A DNA stretch of 18,601 bases from Bondarzewia mesenterica. Taxonomy: Eukaryota; Basidiomycota; Agaricomycetes; Russulales; Bondarzewiaceae. Of the stretch, positions 16,238 to 18,601 are shown one piece after another. A program made the position numbers and the translations under genes. The stretch spans positions 1 to 18,601 of the forward strand of contig SGPL01000611.1 of NCBI GenBank assembly GCA_004802705.1. The letters are read 5' to 3'. The first letter of the stretch is position 1. Each line of letters starts with the position of its first letter. The notes beneath the pieces were generated by a model. It had not been told where the DNA came from. It saw nothing but the letters and a program-made list of their open reading frames with translations, and did not search any database.

Positions 16238-18601
16238 TCATGCGGATACTCGGCCCACCGGCGGGCCGAGATACGAGGACGACGGTTGCGCTCGCTGCCA
16301 CGAATGGAGCCCCGCGTTGGCGTTCCCATCGGGCGCGCCGTGTTCGTATGCCGCACCGACGACTGAAGACCGCTCGGCGCTGGAATTGTAATGATTGTAT
16401 CCGTTCGTCGACAGAGAACCAAGGCCCGACAATGTTTTGCTTAGTGGCTGCTGAACCGCTGTCGTGGACCAGTGATTTCCATTCGACACGTTTGGGATGT
16501 ACGGGCGGTGAACAAACTGTAGATCAAAAGATCAGCAAAACTAGATCTTGTATGAAGACAGAGGGCGCTCGTCTGCTTACTGGAGAGGGCGTTAAAGACC
16601 GATCCGCCAAACCATTGAGATGATCCGGGACAGGCTTTTGGGGTGCTGAGGGGTTGTAGCCATTGCTCGCGGTTGAATACGCCGACGCTGGGGCGTACGC
16701 CTGAGGGGATGCAGACGCATGCGCAGTGGAGAACCCGCGCTGCTGAGGCTGATAATGCGTGAACGTGAAAGCTGTCTGGGGCTGGTAAGGCCGTGAGCCA
16801 GCCCCCTGCGAGCGGCCGACACCTTGATCGTACCGTGAGTCCTTCGCCACGAACGGAATCGTCTGCCCATAGTTATAGGCTGGCTGGCCAGCGATGCTGG
16901 GCTGATACGCTGGGTACGACGAGCGCCCCGCGCTGATACCGTAGCCCGGTAAGGTGGTACCATTTTGCCTCGACATCCCGCTCGACGGCCCCGGATATGC
17001 ACTGGCCATTCGGCACTGCTGGCACACGAACTCTTCCACGTCCCAGTTGCGCTTCGGACGTCCAGCAACGCGATCGGCGTAGTCGTGGCAGGCGATATGC
17101 TGCCACTTGGAGCACTTTCCACAGCAGAGGAGGGGGACCCCGTCGTCCTGGAGCGAATGTTGTTTCAATCACAAAACTGTTCAAATGTTATAAATGTTGC
17201 ATACGAACCAGATTGATGCCCCTTTTATGGCAAATCTCACAGTCCAGCTCCCAATCTTCGCCAGCAGGCGTCCGCGACCCGCTCGTCTTTGCGGAATTCG
17301 TTGCGGGTGCAGACTTGCGGGTCGGTTCGATGCCCACCACGTCAATTGGAGTACTCACGGCCGAGCTGAAATTAGTCCAATCTCTATCAGCCACAGATCC
17401 CCAAAGGCGAACGCAACAAAAACTGCTTACCTCTCCTCCCCGAATTTCCGCCTCTGATTCTTCCTCTCCTCGCGCTCTTCTCTCTCCCTTCGGCGCTTCT
17501 CCCTCGCGTCCTCCCTCTTCTCGCGCTCCTCTTCCTCTCGCTTCCTCCGAGCCTCCAATCTCCTTGCACGGCTCTGCTTTTCTTCCTCCTCAGCCTTCTT
17601 GACCGCAGCCAACCGTGATTCTTCCTTCTCACTCTCCTTCATGGCGAGTCTTGAAGAGCGCTTGCGGTGGGTAACTGCCTCTTCCAGGCGGCGTTTGTGT
17701 TCGATCTCCTGCAAAGCGATCGTGATCAGCGCCTCGAATCAGTGTGCAAACTATTAATCGATACACTCACTCTGAGCTCGGCAGTGATAGGAGGTACGAG
17801 ATACTCGGTCAATGTTTTGTACAGTACTTTCTCGCGGTAATTTGTTGCCTTTTCAAACCGTGCAGCAATATGCTCCCAGTCGTAGAGCGTCACACAAAGC
17901 TGAAAAGGCAGCTTTTATCAACATTCCATCATGAGAAAGATCTTCATAAAAACAGCCTACCGTTTCCCACTCAACAAAGTCGTCTGGCGGTCGCCACTCC
18001 GGCTCCGATTCTTCAACAGCCACCATTTTCTCGTCGGGTCCCTCGGTTGGAGGTGGGAGAGCAATTTCCTCTTTAATAACACCACGAGCCTTGCCCCTTG
18101 CTTTTGATTTGGCTGCCTTCTTGGTACCACTGGCAGTCTTCCGCTTCGCCGCCACCTGCATCTCCAGTGGCTCGGCTTGCTCAAGGGACCCCGTTTCCTC
18201 GCTCAGCTCTGTCAACTCACTGATCGCATCGTCTTCTTCCAACCCCGTCTTTAGTTTATGCGTCTCTCCCGTCTTCTCCGCCCTCATTTGCTCATCTTGA
18301 CCTCCTTGATTATCTTCCTTACCTCCACTCTCTCCATCTTTCGTGTCCTTTAACCACTCCTCCGGTATCTCCTGCCACTCGTCTTCCACAACCGTTGCGC
18401 CCCTCAACCGCGCGCTCACTCTTGTCCCCACTACCGCCGCCTTGCGCGGACTCAGCGTCGCTGCAGCCCCAGCGGCNCGCTTACCCCCGCGCTTGCTCTC
18501 GGCCGCAGCTTGCCTCTGCAATTCCGCCAACTCCTTCGCCTGCGCATCTAGTTTGAGATTTGCCTGCGTCTTCGCCGCGCGGGAGCCACGGCCTGCGGAC
18601 G
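16238..18601 (-). CDS. PHD-finger protein, 3' part (start beyond the window)
   Basis: Six exons (18601-17961, 17899-17771, 17708-17431, 17365-17209, 17147-16581, 16516-16238) join in phase with 61-65 nt introns, giving about 683 residues of an incomplete protein. In order it has a charged, Ala/Lys-rich region (SRAAKTQANLKLDAQAKELA, ARLRGATVVEDEWQEIPEEW); a conserved-looking block EWETLCVTLYDWEHIAARFE; and a long Arg/Glu helix (about 17431-17640). Then comes a C4HC3 PHD finger: CEIC, LLCCGKCSKWQHIACHDY, FVCQQCRM. The PHD is split by the 17148-17208 intron. The C-terminus is low-complexity, rich in Ser, Tyr, Gln, Pro and Ala, and ends GPPVGRVSA. PHD fingers of this type read histone H3 tails, so a nuclear, chromatin-associated role is likely, but no catalytic domain is visible. 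It has one ambiguous base at 18477. Confidence 0.85.

Noticed and set aside
15787..16301. Minus-strand frames of 131 and 145 codons after the PHD gene
   Set aside because: They overlap in different frames, have no motifs and lie directly downstream of the PHD stop codon, so they are most likely chance frames in a 3' untranslated region.
17321..17331. GGTTCGATGCC, which matches a tRNA B box
   Set aside because: No A box or acceptor-stem pairing is found at the right distance, and the site lies in a coding exon of the PHD gene.
16997..17602. Plus-strand frame of 201 codons opposite the PHD gene
   Set aside because: It is the antisense shadow of exons with a clear PHD finger and a charged helix. 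Its Ser/Pro/Leu bias comes from the complementary purine-rich strand.
1..18601. CRISPR array, bacterial operon, rRNA or complete transposon
   Set aside because: No regularly spaced repeats of that kind, no ribosomal RNA core sequences, no transposase or reverse transcriptase motifs and no terminal repeats were seen. The gene structure is that of a fungus.

Overview
The window looks like draft sequence from a filamentous basidiomycete, most likely a mushroom-forming agaricomycete. Coding regions are cut by many short introns of about 48-94 nt with GT..AG ends and near-consensus donors (GTATGT, GTGAGT, GTAAGT). Several exons are only 12-21 nt, and the recognisable proteins are eukaryotic. I reconstructed the gene models by hand from reading frame, splice signals and family motifs; none was checked against a database.

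Layout. 1-1766: no firm gene, but a cluster of palindromic repeats near 528-720. 1767-2734 (+): a six-exon gene for an unrecognised 217-residue protein with a coiled coil, in a stretch dense with single ambiguous bases. 3123-4898 (-): two broken genes joined end to end, the 5' half of a glycerophosphocholine acyltransferase-like membrane protein and then the 3' half of an adenylate-forming (AMP-binding) enzyme. 5265-5742 (+): a weak multi-exon candidate. 6058-7136 (+): UBX-domain protein of the TUG/ASPSCR1/Ubx4 type. 7312-8933 (-): UBA4/MOCS3, the E1-like plus rhodanese enzyme that activates Urm1. 9192-10169 (+): APC10/DOC1 of the anaphase-promoting complex. 10774-12261 (-): L-rhamnonate dehydratase. 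12849-15202 (+): a 15-exon MFS sugar transporter. 16238-18601 (-): the 3' part of a PHD-finger protein, running off the end of the window.

Functional links. The right half is ordinary fungal genome: housekeeping genes (UBX, UBA4, APC10, PHD) plus a divergent pair of L-rhamnonate dehydratase and sugar transporter that share one 587-bp upstream region and plausibly serve sugar or sugar-acid catabolism. Neighbouring recognised genes alternate in strand. UBA4 and APC10 share a 258-bp divergent promoter region. UBX/UBA4, APC10/dehydratase and transporter/PHD are convergent.

Single-base frame breaks occur in the dehydratase, at one UBA4 splice junction, and several times in the 3123-4898 remnants. 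Some lie in short homopolymers, so sequencing error competes with real decay. I did not find a convincing new biological system. The observations most worth a second look are the chimeric junction near 4090, the palindrome cluster near 600 and the orphan gene at 1767.
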